DNA of 64,000 nt from CAVPUA01 sp963708805 (GCA_963708805.1 CAVPUA010000003.1:1426001-1490000); one strand, 5' to 3'; positions 30,854-43,219 are shown, counted from the first letter of the stretch. The notes: generated by a model from the sequence alone, not told the origin. Numbers and translations: made by a program.

Positions 30854-32590
30854 TGCGCGCGCGCTGGCTCGCCGTCGTCGGCCTTGGTCGACGCGGTCGT
30901 GCTCGCCGCCTGCTCGGGCGTGCCGTCCTCGTCGTCGCCGCAGGTGGTGCGATCGATCGCGAACGGGGTCGCCGCGTCGCCGGCCACCACGATCACGCCG
31001 ATCGCCGGGCAGCGACCCGCGCACGATCGTCACCGACTTCCTGGCCGCGAACGTCGGCGCGGACGCCCACCACACCGCGGCGCGCGCGTTCCTCACCAGC
31101 GACGCCCGCAGCAACTGGACCGACACCACGGTCACGGTGGTCAACACCGATCCAGGTCGGCGCTGCCCGATCCGACGACGAACGCGGTCACGCGTCATCG
31201 GCGTTCCCGCTCGGCACCGTCGACCAGCGCGGGGTGTACACGCCCGACGCTGCAGGGCGACGGCGCGTCCGGGACCGCGGTGCCGTTCAGCTTCGGGATG
31301 CAGAAGGTGAACGGGCAGTGGCGGATCGCCCGCCTGACCAACGGTCTGATCGTCGCCGCAGTCGGACTTCCAGCAGTACTACGCCGCCCGCAAGATCTAT
31401 TTCCTCGACTCCACTCAGCGCAAGGTCGTACCCGACCTGCGCTACAGCGCGCTGACCGGCCAGCCGCTGTGCACCTGGCTGCTCGACCAGCTGCTCAACG
31501 GGCCGCCGTCCGAACTCGGCGCCGCGGTCAACAGCGACCTGCCGGCCCAGACGACCAAGGCCCAGGCGACGTGCAACGGTCGCGCAGTGGTGGTCGACCT
31601 GCCGGGGATCAGCCAGTCGAGCGGGCCGACGCTGCAGCGGCTCGCCGCGCAGCTGGCGTTCACCTTCGACATCGAGTCCGAGCCGCTGGTGTCGATCACC
31701 GACGGCACGCGCGCCGTGAACGTTCCCGGCGTCAGCGGTCCGTTCACGAGCGCGTCCTTCGTCAGCTATCGCCTCCGGACGGCGTGCCGCCGGCGCTGTT
31801 CTACCTGCACTCCGGCGGAGTGGTCGACGAGACCGGCACGCCGGTTTCCGGCCCGGTCGGCAACACGAAGAACAACCTGACGTCGGTGGCGCTGGCGCCG
31901 GGGCACGAGCTCGGCGGCGAACCTGGTGGCCGGCACGAGCTCCGCTCCAGCGACCGGCACCTCTCAACTCGTCGTCGGCACCACCGCGGCCGGGTCTGCA
32001 GCCGGTGGCCGTCGACGGCGCCCTCAGCCGTCCGACCTTCGCCCCCGGCACCAACGAGGTCTGGGTGGCCTCGGGGGCAACGCTGGTGCGGGTGACCGGG
32101 ACGACGGTGACTCCGGTGACGATCGAGTGGCACGGTCGGGACGATCAAGGCGCTCGCCTTCAGCTCGGACGGCGTCCGGCTCGCGCTGGTCATCGCGTCG
32201 GCCGACGGCACGTCCGAGATCTGGGTGGGCGCGGTCGTGCGCTCCGGGTCAGGACGTGCGGGTGGACGGGCTCACGCAGGTCGACGCCGCCCGGCATGGT
32301 GCTCACCGACGTCGCCTGGAACAACCCGACGACGATGTACACGATCGGCTACTACGCGGGATCGCCGGCGCGTTCGGCATCTGGTCGGTCCAGTCGGACG
32401 GCTCGTCGCTGAGCGCTCGCCCGACGTCCAACCTGCCCGCGCCGCCGGATGCCATCGCGGCCGCGCCGGACGTCTCGCCCTGGGTCTCGTCCGGCCAGGC
32501 GGTCTGGGTCCAGCGCTACAACAGCTGGTCGCCGCCCGGGCTCGCAGGCCGAGACCGACCTACGGCACGGCACCGACATATCTGCAGTAG
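30853..32590 (+). CDS. lpqB: LpqB lipoprotein, MtrAB-associated, frameshifted
   Basis: A short signal peptide ends in the lipobox VVLAACSG, so the protein is lipid-anchored outside the membrane. It continues with a GerMN-like domain (TFDIESEPLVSITDGTRAVN region; STQRKVVPDLRYSALTGQ) and a C-terminal beta-propeller ending TAPTYLQ. In mycobacteria LpqB binds the extracellular part of MtrB and alters its activity. At least ten frame changes occur (near 30890, 31010, 31160, 31250, 31360, 31775, 31920, 32000, 32140, 32250, 32360 and 32545), the densest in the window. The start ATG overlaps the mtrB stop. Confidence 0.88.
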
Positions 32591-32672
32591 CCCTCCACAG
32601 CGCGCCGCGTCCGTCCACAACGGGCGGGTTCGGTGCTCGCTCGGCATCGAAGCGGCCGCGCACGCTGCACCT

Positions 32673-33353
32673 ATGCGATCCGCTGTCTCGCCGACCTGCT
32701 CGAACTGGTGCTGCCGCATCGGCTGCGCCGGCTGCCGCGTCGCCGGGCGAGCGCCTGTGCCCGGACTGCGCGGTCGGCAGGGCCGGCCGCTGCGTGCTGC
32801 GCGACGTCCGCGGGCTTGCGCGTCGCGGCGGCCGGCGCCTACCGCGGCGGGCTGCGGACCGCCCTGCTGGCCTACAAGGAGCGAAATCGTCGTGATCTGG
32901 CCGCACCGCTCGGGCGTGCTGCTCGCGCGGGCGGTGCGAGCGGTTCGGGCCTGGCCCGCTGACCCTGGTGCCCGTCCCGTCCGCGCGTTCGGTGGCGCGC
33001 GTGCGAGGCGGCGACCACGTACTGACGGTTGGCGGCGCGTCGCCGGCCGACGCGAACGGCTACGAGCTGCGGTGCGCGCTGCGTCTGGCGCGGTCGGTGC
33101 TCGACTCGGCTGGACTGGACTCGATCCAGCGCGCAGACAATCTCGTCGGCGCGATGATGCGCCGCGCAACTGCCGGCCCGGTGATCCGATTGCGTCGGTC
33201 GTCGTCGTCGACGACATCGTGACGACCGGCGCGACCGTGCACGAGGGCGCCCGCGCGCTGGCCGACGCGGGCTGGCCGGTGGTCGGGCGCCGCCGTGGTG
33301 AGTTCGACGGTCAGACACGTCCGGCGCCTGGGATCTCCGCCCGGCCACCGTGA
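32673..33353 (+). CDS. ComF-family phosphoribosyltransferase-like protein, frameshifted
   Basis: The N-terminus, read over three frames, gives ADLLELVLPHR, CAGCRVAG and ERLCPDCAVG, two CxxC pairs that form the small zinc domain of ComF proteins. Then comes GAYRGGLRTALLAYKERNRR, the family's conserved stretch, then LTLVPVPSARSVARVRGGDH, and near the C-terminus the PRPP loop SVVVVDDIVTTGATVHEGA. ComF proteins serve natural transformation in competent bacteria, but in actinobacteria the role is not known. The position between lpqB and hpf matches Rv3242c. Confidence 0.85.
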   Translation: MRSAVSPTCSNWCCRIGCAGCRVAGRAPVPGLRGRQGRPLRAARRPRACASRRPAPTAAGCGPPCWPTRSEIVVIWPHRSGVLLARAVRAVRAWPADPGARPVRAFGGARARRRPRTDGWRRVAGRRERLRAAVRAASGAVGARLGWTGLDPARRQSRRRDDAPRNCRPGDPIASVVVVDDIVTTGATVHEGARALADAGWPVVGRRRGEFDGQTRPAPGISARPP

Positions 33354-33444
33354 TGACACCTGGCCAATACCTCACGTTCGCCCAGCGTTTGCTCTGGCAG
33401 CATCGGCCCGACAGGGATAACGTGGGGTCGACCTGATCGATAAG

Positions 33445-33509
33445 CGCCGTACGCGGCGTCGAGCACGGTCACGCCAGGACCGTGCAGGCCCGCACTCACG
33501 ACGCGTGAG
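33445..33509 (+). promoter_or_regulatory. three consecutive hairpins in the hpf leader
   Basis: CGCCG-TACG-CGGCG (33445-33458), CACGGTC-N7-GACCGTG (33464-33484) and CTCACG-ACG-CGTGAG (33495-33509) follow one another directly before the GGAGG site (33517-33521). All arms are perfect. They may form an mRNA structure that controls translation, or the last may be a protein-binding site. Confidence 0.45.
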
Positions 33510-33525
33510 CCGCAGTGGAGGCCGC

Positions 33526-34148
33526 ATGGAAACTGGCGAGCGACAGATGGAAGTCGTAGTCCGCGGACGCAACGTCGAAGTCCCCGATCATTTCCGACAG
33601 CACGTCAGCGACAAACTCGCCAAGGTCGAGCGGTACGACCACAAGATCAGCCGCACCGACGTGGAACTCAACCACGAGAAGAACCGACGGCAGAACGGCA
33701 GCTGTCAGCACATCGAGATCACCTGCCGCACGCGCGGCCCGGTCGTGCGCGCCGAGGCGTGCGCAGCCGACTTCTATCAGGCCCTCGACATCGCGCTGGC
33801 CAAACTCGAGCGGCGATTCCGGCACGCGGCCGATCGCCGTCGCGTCCACCACGGCCGGCGCACTCCCGTCTCGGTCGCCGCGGCCACGTCCGAGGCGCGC
33901 GGCCGCCGGTGGCTGACGTCTTCGAGGAGATGGTCGAGGACGGCGTGCTTCGGACGACGGGCCCGGGCCACATCGTCCGGGAGAAGGAGCACCCGGCCAA
34001 GCCGATGACGGTCGACCAGGCGCTGTTCGAGATGGAGCTGGTCGGTCACGACTTCTTCCTGTTCGCCGACTGCGACAGCGACGACAAACCGACCGTCGTC
34101 TACCGGCGCCACGCCTACGACTACGGGCTGATCCGGCTCACCGCCTGA
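33526..34148 (+). CDS. hpf: ribosome hibernation-promoting factor, long form, frameshifted
   Basis: The N-terminal domain MEVVVRGRNVEVPDHFRQHV binds the decoding centre of the 30S subunit, and the C-terminal domain (KPMTVDQALFEMELVGHDFF; VYRRHAYDYGLIRLT) makes the dimer that joins two 70S ribosomes into a resting 100S particle. Having both domains, it is the long HPF type found in actinobacteria. ATG 33526 is chosen because GGAGG stands five bases before it; GTG 33505 is in frame but lies in the third hairpin. Frame changes lie near 33850-33910, within the linker. It is adjacent to secA, as in Rv3241c-Rv3240c. Confidence 0.92.
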
Positions 34149-34232
34149 GTCGACCGGCCTCGGTGGGCGGTCCGCGACCTCGGCGGCCGTCGACCGTTCC
34201 CCGGCGGCGGCGATTCTGAGCGTTCGGTCCGT

Positions 34233-34249
34233 GGGTTTACAACAAACCC
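34233..34249 (+). promoter_or_regulatory. inverted repeat in secA promoter
   Basis: GGGTTT-ACAAC-AAACCC is a perfect six-base inverted repeat directly before the -10 box of secA; a possible operator. Confidence 0.4.
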
Positions 34250-34250
34250 G

Positions 34251-34256
34251 TAACAT
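34251..34256 (+). promoter_or_regulatory. -10 box of secA (leaderless)
   Basis: TAACAT ends six bases before GTG 34263. Confidence 0.55.
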
Positions 34257-34262
34257 GGCGCC

Positions 34263-37212
<2,950 letters not shown>

Positions 37213-37239
37213 GCCCTGATCGTCTGCGGGAACAGCGGT

Positions 37240-37785
37240 TCAGCCGATCTGCAGCCGAACGCAGCGCCAGCTGCCGTCCAGCCCCTCGAGGCGGGCGGCG
37301 ACCGCGCGATAGCGCGGTCCGACCTGGACGACGGCGGCCAGTTCGGCGACGCCGTCGGCGGGCTCGCAGACGTGTACGGACCGGACCCGGCATTCGGCCT
37401 CGCGCGCGACGTTCGCCCGTCATGGGCTCGTTTGAGGTCGCGGGTCAGAGTCCGCCGTGCACGCCCGGGCTCAGCAAAGGAGCCAGCTGCTGCAGCGGCC
37501 GGCGACCGGCACGGGCCTCGAAGACGGCGATCGAGCATCCGCCGGCCCCAGACCGCCGGATCGGGCAGGTCGTTGCGCAGCGGTGGACTGCGGCGCCTGC
37601 CAGGGCAGGTCTTCGCGCACCCGGCGAGGCCAGCCCTCAAAGGGCAGCGCGCGATCGTAGGGACCGACGAGTCGCAGATGACGGGCCTCGTCGTCGAAGG
37701 GCGGTTCCCGCCGCGGGGCCGGACGCACCGTGATCGGCTTGCGCATCGCGTCCGGTCGATCATCGTCGGTCACGGCCAGCGTCAT
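37240..37785 (-). CDS. Rv3235 family protein, frameshifted
   Basis: The N-terminal half is basic and Pro rich (MTLAVTDDDRPDAMRKPITV; ITVRPAPRREPPFDDEARHL). The C-terminal half, read after several shifts, gives VRSVHVCEPADGVAELAAVV, then VQVGPRYRAVAARLEGLDG and WRCVRLQIG, the compact domain shared by actinobacterial Rv3235-type proteins of unknown function. The fold resembles SecB/NTF2-like small domains only by guess. It starts at ATG 37785 in an ATGA overlap with the LysM gene and ends 28 bases from the secA stop, convergent with it. Frame changes lie near 37400-37560. Confidence 0.7.
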
Positions 37786-38603
37786 GCGGAACCTCCTGGG
37801 GTCGATGGGGTGGCGGGGAGCGGTTCGGTCAGCACCAGGCCCGGCCGGATGAGGCCCGGGTCGGCGCCGATGGCCTTGCTGTTCGTCGCATACCAGCGCT
37901 TCCAGGCCGCCTCGATCCGGGCGGCGCTGGCTCCGGGCTCGAGTCGACGAGCGGCGATCGACCAGAGCGAGTCACCCGCGATGACAGTGACGGACGCCGG
38001 CTGTCCGGTTGCTGCGGGCGGCCCGGGCGGTGCTGGGCGGGCTGGCGGGTTACTCGACGAGGGTTGCGTGATCGGCGGCGGCTCAGAGCTCGGCGGCTGA
38101 GAGCTCGGAGCCTGAGGGCTCGGAGGTTGAGAGCTCGGCGGAGCCGCCGTGGCAGTCGTCCGGGGGAGCGCCGGCGGCGTCAGCGTCGCGGTGGGCCATT
38201 CGGGCGCCGACACCGAAGCCGGGGCCGAACCGCCGCCCGGCGGGGTCGTGATCGCGCCAGCTGCAGCCGGCGCGATCACGACGGTCACACCGGCGGCCCC
38301 GGCGACGAGCCTGACGAGCAACCCGGGCAACATCCTGGACGCGCACCAGGCCGACATCCGCCCGAGCGGGCCGGGAAGGCTCACGGCGAGTGCGGCGCTG
38401 AGTCCGATGGCCAGCCACCATCCGGCGACCCAGATCGCCGCGCCGGCCAGGGCCAAGACAGCCCGGTCGGCGCCGACGTCGGCGACCCAGTCGCTGGGCT
38501 GGGCGAGGCCGCGAGCCAATGAGTCTCCCGCCGGCCGTACCGCGAGCAGGCAGGTGACGTCCAAGCCCAGCACGGCGCCAGCCCACGATGGTCGAGATCG
38601 CAT
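37782..38603 (-). CDS. membrane protein with C-terminal LysM domain
   Basis: This is an intact protein of about 273 residues. Three hydrophobic segments occupy the first 125 residues (AVLALAGAAIWVAGWWLAIG is the clearest), followed by a Pro/Ser/Ala linker of about 75 residues and a LysM domain (VTVIAGDSLWSIAARRLEPG; GLIRPGLVLTEP) that would bind peptidoglycan outside the cell. In the linker the DNA has four tandem 15-base units (38084-38143) encoding PPSSQ-type repeats. ATG 38603 is chosen because AAGGA lies five bases before it; GTG 38606 is also possible. It is probably the first gene of a two-gene unit with the Rv3235-like gene. A role in wall attachment or division is likely but unproved. 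Confidence 0.85.
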   Translation of the reverse strand: MRSRPSWAGAVLGLDVTCLLAVRPAGDSLARGLAQPSDWVADVGADRAVLALAGAAIWVAGWWLAIGLSAALAVSLPGPLGRMSAWCASRMLPGLLVRLVAGAAGVTVVIAPAAAGAITTPPGGGSAPASVSAPEWPTATLTPPALPRTTATAAPPSSQPPSPQAPSSQPPSSEPPPITQPSSSNPPARPAPPGPPAATGQPASVTVIAGDSLWSIAARRLEPGASAARIEAAWKRWYATNSKAIGADPGLIRPGLVLTEPLPATPSTPGGSA

Positions 38604-38636
38604 CACATTCCTTCGTTTGGGTCTGTTTGCCTTCGA

Positions 38637-38642
38637 TAGAAT
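38637..38642 (+). promoter_or_regulatory. -10 box upstream of gene at 38713
   Basis: TAGAAT matches the TATAAT consensus at five of six positions in a locally AT-rich divergent region. It ends six bases before GTG 38649 (out of frame with the gene) and 70 bases before ATG 38713. Confidence 0.5.
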
Positions 38643-38712
38643 CTAACCGTGCCGATTTGGACCAGGTCAATCAGCCTGCTTGGATCCTGTGGACAGTCAG
38701 GAGGAGGGCGCT

Positions 38713-39270
38713 ATGCGATGGGAAGACCTGTTTGCCGATCTCGAGGCACAGGCGGTGACGCTCGGACAGCTGGAGCGAAGTGCGGAGGTCGAGGAACGGG
38801 TTCGCGCCGAATCAGCCCGGCTGATGCTTGGTGACCGGCTGCGAGCGAACACCGGGCGCGAGCTCGCGCTGCGGTGCACCGGCGGCCTGGCGCTACGCGG
38901 GGCGCTGCGACGGACGGGCTCCGACTGGCTGTTGCTGCAGGAAGCGACGGCGGGTGAGGCACTGGTGCCGATCGGCGCAGTTCACACGATCGCCGGACTC
39001 GGCCGGCTCAGTTCCCCGCCGGGATCGGAGACTGCCGTCGCGGCCGGGCTGGGGCTCAGGTCGATGCTGCGCGGTGTCGCTCGTGATCGCACCCCGGTAC
39101 AGGCACACCTGAGCGATGGGACCGCGGTTGCGGGCACGGTCGATCGCGTGGGGGCTGACTTCGTCGAGTTCGCCTTGCACGCGGCGGGCGAGTCGCGGCG
39201 GGCCGCGGACGTGCGCGGCGCGTTGACGGTCGCGTCGTCGGCTCTGGTCGCGGTGCGCCGCGGCGCTTGA
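38713..39270 (+). CDS. conserved-looking protein of unknown function
   Basis: This is an intact 185-residue protein beginning MRWEDLFADLEAQAVTLGQL behind GAGGAGG (38701-38707). The N-terminal 45 residues look helical; the rest is rich in short beta-type stretches (GGLALRGALRRTGSDWLLLQ; GEALVPIGAVHTIAGLG; VQAHLSDGTAVAGTVDRVGA). No membrane segment, signal peptide or catalytic motif is seen. The alternation suggests an N-terminal helix with a beta-barrel domain, possibly an SH3-like or Sm-like fold, but I do not recognise the family with certainty. Confidence 0.7.
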   Translation: MRWEDLFADLEAQAVTLGQLERSAEVEERVRAESARLMLGDRLRANTGRELALRCTGGLALRGALRRTGSDWLLLQEATAGEALVPIGAVHTIAGLGRLSSPPGSETAVAAGLGLRSMLRGVARDRTPVQAHLSDGTAVAGTVDRVGADFVEFALHAAGESRRAADVRGALTVASSALVAVRRGA

Positions 39271-39282
39271 CGTGGAGCCTCG

Positions 39283-39525
39283 TCAGTGCTGGTCGAGCTC
39301 GGCGTCGGACTCGGCAAAGGGGTGGTCGGTCAGGAACTTGCGGGTCTCGTCGTACATGCGCGCGATGTAGCTCTCGAGGCGATCGCGCTCGACCCGGTAC
39401 TGTCCCCGGCCGCCGATCTTGATCGCTTCGAGGTCACCTTTGCGGACGAGCGCGTAGGTCTGCGACATCGAGATGTTCAGCACCTCGGCGACGTCGGCCA
39501 GGGTGAGGAAGCGCTCGGACGCCAT
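39283..39525 (-). CDS. excisionase-type helix-turn-helix protein
   Basis: This is an 80-residue DNA-binding protein: FLTLADVAEVLNISMSQTYA, then LVRKGDLEAIKIGGRGQYRV and LESYIARMYDETRKFLTDHP. This is the MerR/excisionase fold reduced to the winged helix, found as a stand-alone conserved regulator in many actinobacteria. It has no ligand domain. Targets are unknown; it is read away from the SAF-domain gene, and the 157-base gap between them holds both promoters. It is not next to an integrase, so it is not likely to be a phage excisionase. Confidence 0.85.
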   Translation of the reverse strand: MASERFLTLADVAEVLNISMSQTYALVRKGDLEAIKIGGRGQYRVERDRLESYIARMYDETRKFLTDHPFAESDAELDQH

Positions 39526-39682
39526 GAAGGACTGACCTCGGTTCGTAGGATCGGGAGCTGACGGCGACGCACACGATATCGGCGCCCAGTGTCGCAGTTT
39601 CGGTGACGGCCCCGCCCCGGTCATCCACAAGTCAGGCAGTTCAGCTTCAGTTCGTGACATTTGTCCGGCAGCATGATGTCCC

Positions 39683-40360
39683 ATGACAGGCCACTTGCCC
39701 GTATCGCCCGTACCCCGCCGCCTGCGTGCCCCCAGCTGGCTCGATCTTCGCCTTGTCGTCGGCGTGCTCCTGGTTCTCGCATCGGTCGCCGGCGGTGCCT
39801 TCGCCGTCTCCGCGTCGGGTCGTACCCAGCGACTGTGGGCGCTGCGCCATGACGTCGAACCCGGCGTCCTGTTGACGGCAACCGATGTCGTCGCGGTCTC
39901 GGCGCGCGTGCCGTCGGGCCACGAGGTGTATCTCGCGGCCGCCACCTCGGTCGCCGGCCAGAACGTCACCCGGCGGCTGAGCGCCGGCGAGCTGCTGCCG
40001 CGATCAGCGCTCGGCGACGCGCCGGCGCGGACAACCGTCACGCTGCCGTTGGGGGCCGACGTCGCGCCCGAGATCAGGGCCGGACAACGGATCACGCTGT
40101 GGGTCTCGACCGCCGCCTGTCCGTCCGCGGTCGTTCTGGCCGACACCCCGGTGCAGGACGTCCAGGACGCCACAGGAGCGAACTTCGGCTCGTCGGGCGG
40201 TCAGGATGTCGTCGTCCGGCTGAGCAACGACGACGCGCAGCGCGTGATCGAGGCGTTGGCGCTCAAGGGCGGCACCATCCGCGCCGGCGTCGTTACAGGG
40301 GCGCCGTTGCCGCCGGCTTCGGAGTCACCACTCGCCGGCTGCGGCGACGGCGGATCGTGA
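39683..40360 (+). CDS. SAF-domain protein, CpaB/RcpC-like
   Basis: This is an intact 225-residue protein. A short cytoplasmic tail and one membrane segment (LVVGVLLVLASVAGGAFAVS, about residues 24-43) lead to an extracytoplasmic SAF domain (ALRHDVEPGVLLTATDVVAV; AGELLPRSALGD), followed by a beta-rich part (AGQRITLWVSTAA; VVVRLSNDDAQRVIEALALK). CpaB-like proteins help assemble Flp/Tad pili. No pilin, secretin or CpaF ATPase gene lies in the window, so a pilus role is not certain. The stop overlaps the next gene as GTGA, so the pair is one unit. Confidence 0.8.
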   Translation: MTGHLPVSPVPRRLRAPSWLDLRLVVGVLLVLASVAGGAFAVSASGRTQRLWALRHDVEPGVLLTATDVVAVSARVPSGHEVYLAAATSVAGQNVTRRLSAGELLPRSALGDAPARTTVTLPLGADVAPEIRAGQRITLWVSTAACPSAVVLADTPVQDVQDATGANFGSSGGQDVVVRLSNDDAQRVIEALALKGGTIRAGVVTGAPLPPASESPLAGCGDGGS

Positions 40361-41719
40361 GGCTTCCGGTCGCCACGGCCGCCGACGGTGCGCCGTGGGA
40401 GGCTGATCTCGTCGTGGGGCTCGAGTCGGGTGATACCGGCGTTCGCGTGGTGCGCCGCTGCGTCGACGTCGTGGAACTGCTCGTCGTCGCCGCGTCCGGA
40501 CAGGCCCGGGCCGCACTCGTCGCGTCGACGCTGTCGCAACTCGATTCCGATGTCGTCGACCGGCTGATTGCGGCAGGAGTGGCGCCGGTCGGAGTGTTCG
40601 CACGGACCGACACCGAGGCAGTCGAGCGGTTGCGGGCGATGGGCGTCGAGCACGTCGTTGCGGCGGAGGGCGACGGGCGAGGTGGTCGCGGGCGTGATCG
40701 AGGAGGCCGTTCGCCGCCTTGACACCAACCTCGCTGCCCCGCTCCAACGGGGGTTCGCCGATCCGCTCGCCGCGAGTCAGGCGACGGGCTCGGACCGAGC
40801 GGACGCGCCGCGGCCGCCGATGGGGGTGGACACGCCCGAGGTCGCCGACGAGGTCCGTCAGGGGACGGTCGTCGTGGTCTGGGGACCGGCCGGGGCCCCG
40901 GGCCGCAGCACGGTGGCCATCGGATTGGCTGACGAGCTGTCCCGGCTGGGGCGAGACTCGTTGATCGTGGACGCCGACGTGTACGGCGGCGTCGTGGCGC
41001 CCACGCTCGGCCTGCTGGACGAATCCCCGGGACTCGCGGCCGCGTGCCGTCAGGCTGGCGTCAGCCGACTGGGTCCTCGCGAGCTGGCCGGACTGTGCTG
41101 GCAGCTCGCACCCAATCTGCGGGTGCTGACCGGGATTCCGCGCGCCGATCGATGGCCCGAGTTGCGCGCGTCGGCTGCCCCCAACGTGCTCTCGGCGGCG
41201 CGGCGACTGGCCGACTACACCGTCGTCGACGTCGGATTCTGCCTCGAGGCGGACGAGGAGCTCTCCTACGACACGATCGCGCCGCGACGAAATGGCCTGA
41301 CTCTGGCGATGCTCGACGCGGCCGATCTCGTGATCGCGGTCGGATCTGCCGACCCGGTCGGGGTGCAGCGGCTCGTGCGCGGGCTCAGCGACCTGCGCGA
41401 CGTCGAGGTGGCGGCGCCGATCTGGGTCGTCGTCAATCGGGTCCGCGCGGACGCGATCCCGGGCGATCCGGCGCGTGAGCTGAGCGCCGCGCTGGATCGC
41501 TTCGCCGGCCGATCGCCAGCCGCCCTGTTGCCCCTCGATCAGGACGCGGTGGACGCGGCGATCGCACTCGGCCGGTCGCTGGCCGACGCCCGTCCGTCGA
41601 GCCGGCTGCGTCAAGGCATCGCCGAACTGGCACGGGCGGTGGCCGGCGTCGAGGACCGTCCTCGTCGGCGTCACGGCCGGCGTCGAAGCGGCCGGAGCCG
41701 CCGCAGATCGAGGCCCTGA
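40357..41719 (+). CDS. CpaE/MinD-like P-loop ATPase, one frameshift
   Basis: The first 110 residues (VRLPVATAADGAPWEADLVV; LLVVAASGQARAALVASTLS) look like the receiver-like domain of CpaE proteins. The rest is a SIMIBI ATPase: VVVVWGPAGAPGRSTVAIGL carries a variant of the deviant Walker A motif in which the second Lys position is Arg, then SLIVDADVYGGVVAPTLGLL and YTVVDVGFCLEADEELSYD. The C-terminus is a run of Arg. An extra C at 40678 after GGG shifts the frame; it is the only frameshift between 37.8 and 50.8 kb. With the SAF-domain gene it suggests a minimal Tad-like or envelope-positioning system. Confidence 0.8.
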
Positions 41720-41755
41720 GTCACCGTCGTATCGAATTCGGGCAGAATCGCTGTT

Positions 41756-43219
41756 GTGCCCGAACGCCTGTCGGCAGTAGACGTGACGTTCCTCTATCTC
41801 GAGGGACGCAGTACTCCGATGCATGTCGGCGAGGTGGCGATCTTCCAACCGCCGGCGGACGGCTTCGACTATGAGCGGTTGGTGCGCCTTGTCGAAGAGC
41901 GGATCTCGATGGTGCCGCGCTACCGGCAGAAGCTTGCGTGGGTACCGGGGCACCTCGCCAATCCGGTGTGGGTCGATGATCCGGAGTTCGATGTCACCTA
42001 CCACGTGCGTCGTTCCGGCCTGCCGCGTCCAGGCACCGATACACAGTTGTTCGAGTTCTGCGCACGGGTGCAGTCGCGTCAACTCGATCGTCACCGGCCG
42101 CTGTGGGAGATGTACCTGATCGAGGGTCTCGCCGGCGGCCGAATCGCCATCGCCACGAAGTCGCACCACTCGATGGTCGACGGTATCGACTCGATCGACA
42201 TCGATCAGGTGATCCTCGATGTGTCGGCGTCGCCGAGAGACCTGCCTGAAGAGCTGTGGATGCCCGAGCCGCCGCCGTCTTCGTCCGAACTGCTCATCGG
42301 CGCCGTCGGTGACGTGTTGCGGCGGCCGGCGTCGGCGCTGGAGACCCTCCGGATGGAGGTCAGCGAGGTGCTGGGTGCCACCCGCCGGCTCACCGACACC
42401 GCGGGGGCCGTGGCAGCTGCGCTGCGCTCGGTGGTACGGCCGGCGCCGTCGACGCCGCTGAACACGAAGGTCGGCGAGCAACGGCGATTCGCGGTGTCCC
42501 GGACGTCGTTGACCGACTATCAATCGGTCCACCATGAGCAGGATGTCCCGGTGAACGACGTGATCCTGGCGACGCTCGCCGGTGCGTTGCGCGGGTGGCT
42601 GCTCTTTCGCGGCGATGCCGTGCATCCGGGCACGACGATTCGGGCCATGGTGCCGGTGGGGGTGGGGCGTGACGAGGCCTCGGGGAGGGTGCAAGAAGTC
42701 TCGCCGCTGTTCGTCGATCTGCCGGTGGGTGAGCCGAGCCCGTTGCTCCGACTGGCTCAGGTCGGCTTCGCGACGCGGGATCACCGCGAATCGGGTCGGA
42801 CCATCAGCGCCCAGCGGATCGCCAGCCTCGCCGGATTCGCCCCGCCGACGCTGCATGCGATGGGGGCTCGCATGGCCAGCGGGTTGACCTCGCGTTTCTA
42901 CAACCTCATGGTCACGAACGTGCCCGGTCCCCAACTTCCCCTCTACGCGGCCGGCGCACGCATGCTCGAGACCTTCCCGGTCGTGCCGTTGTCCAGCGGC
43001 CAGGCCCTCGCGATCGGCCTTACGTCGTATGACGGTGGCGTCTACTACGGGTTGAACGGTGATCGAGACGCCATGCCCGACCTCGATGTGCTCGGAGCCT
43101 TGATCGAGGAGTCGCTGGCCGAGATCGTGAGCGCCAGCGCTGCCACCAACGTCCGGGCGCGTCTGAGCACCACCGGACGCAAACGTGCGGCCGCCCCGAG
43201 ACTGCGAGACCGGTCGTGA
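41756..43219 (+). CDS. wax ester synthase / diacylglycerol acyltransferase (WS/DGAT)
   Basis: This is an intact 487-residue enzyme that transfers a fatty acyl group from acyl-CoA to a fatty alcohol or diacylglycerol, making storage wax esters or triacylglycerol. The catalytic HHxxxDG motif is SHHSMVDGIDSID, and other landmarks are MHVGEVAIFQ near the N-terminus, PLWEMYLIEGL, VNDVILATLAGALRGWL and NLMVTNVPGPQLPLY. The start is GTG 41756; CAGAAT seven bases before it may be a weak -10 box. The acyl-ACP desaturase in this window would supply unsaturated acyl chains. Several paralogs are usual in such genomes. Confidence 0.95.
   Translation: MPERLSAVDVTFLYLEGRSTPMHVGEVAIFQPPADGFDYERLVRLVEERISMVPRYRQKLAWVPGHLANPVWVDDPEFDVTYHVRRSGLPRPGTDTQLFEFCARVQSRQLDRHRPLWEMYLIEGLAGGRIAIATKSHHSMVDGIDSIDIDQVILDVSASPRDLPEELWMPEPPPSSSELLIGAVGDVLRRPASALETLRMEVSEVLGATRRLTDTAGAVAAALRSVVRPAPSTPLNTKVGEQRRFAVSRTSLTDYQSVHHEQDVPVNDVILATLAGALRGWLLFRGDAVHPGTTIRAMVPVGVGRDEASGRVQEVSPLFVDLPVGEPSPLLRLAQVGFATRDHRESGRTISAQRIASLAGFAPPTLHAMGARMASGLTSRFYNLMVTNVPGPQLPLYAAGARMLETFPVVPLSSGQALAIGLTSYDGGVYYGLNGDRDAMPDLDVLGALIEESLAEIVSASAATNVRARLSTTGRKRAAAPRLRDRS

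Noticed and set aside
39283..39525. Phage excisionase
   Set aside because: No integrase, attachment site or other phage gene nearby, and the protein belongs to a conserved chromosomal actinobacterial regulator group.
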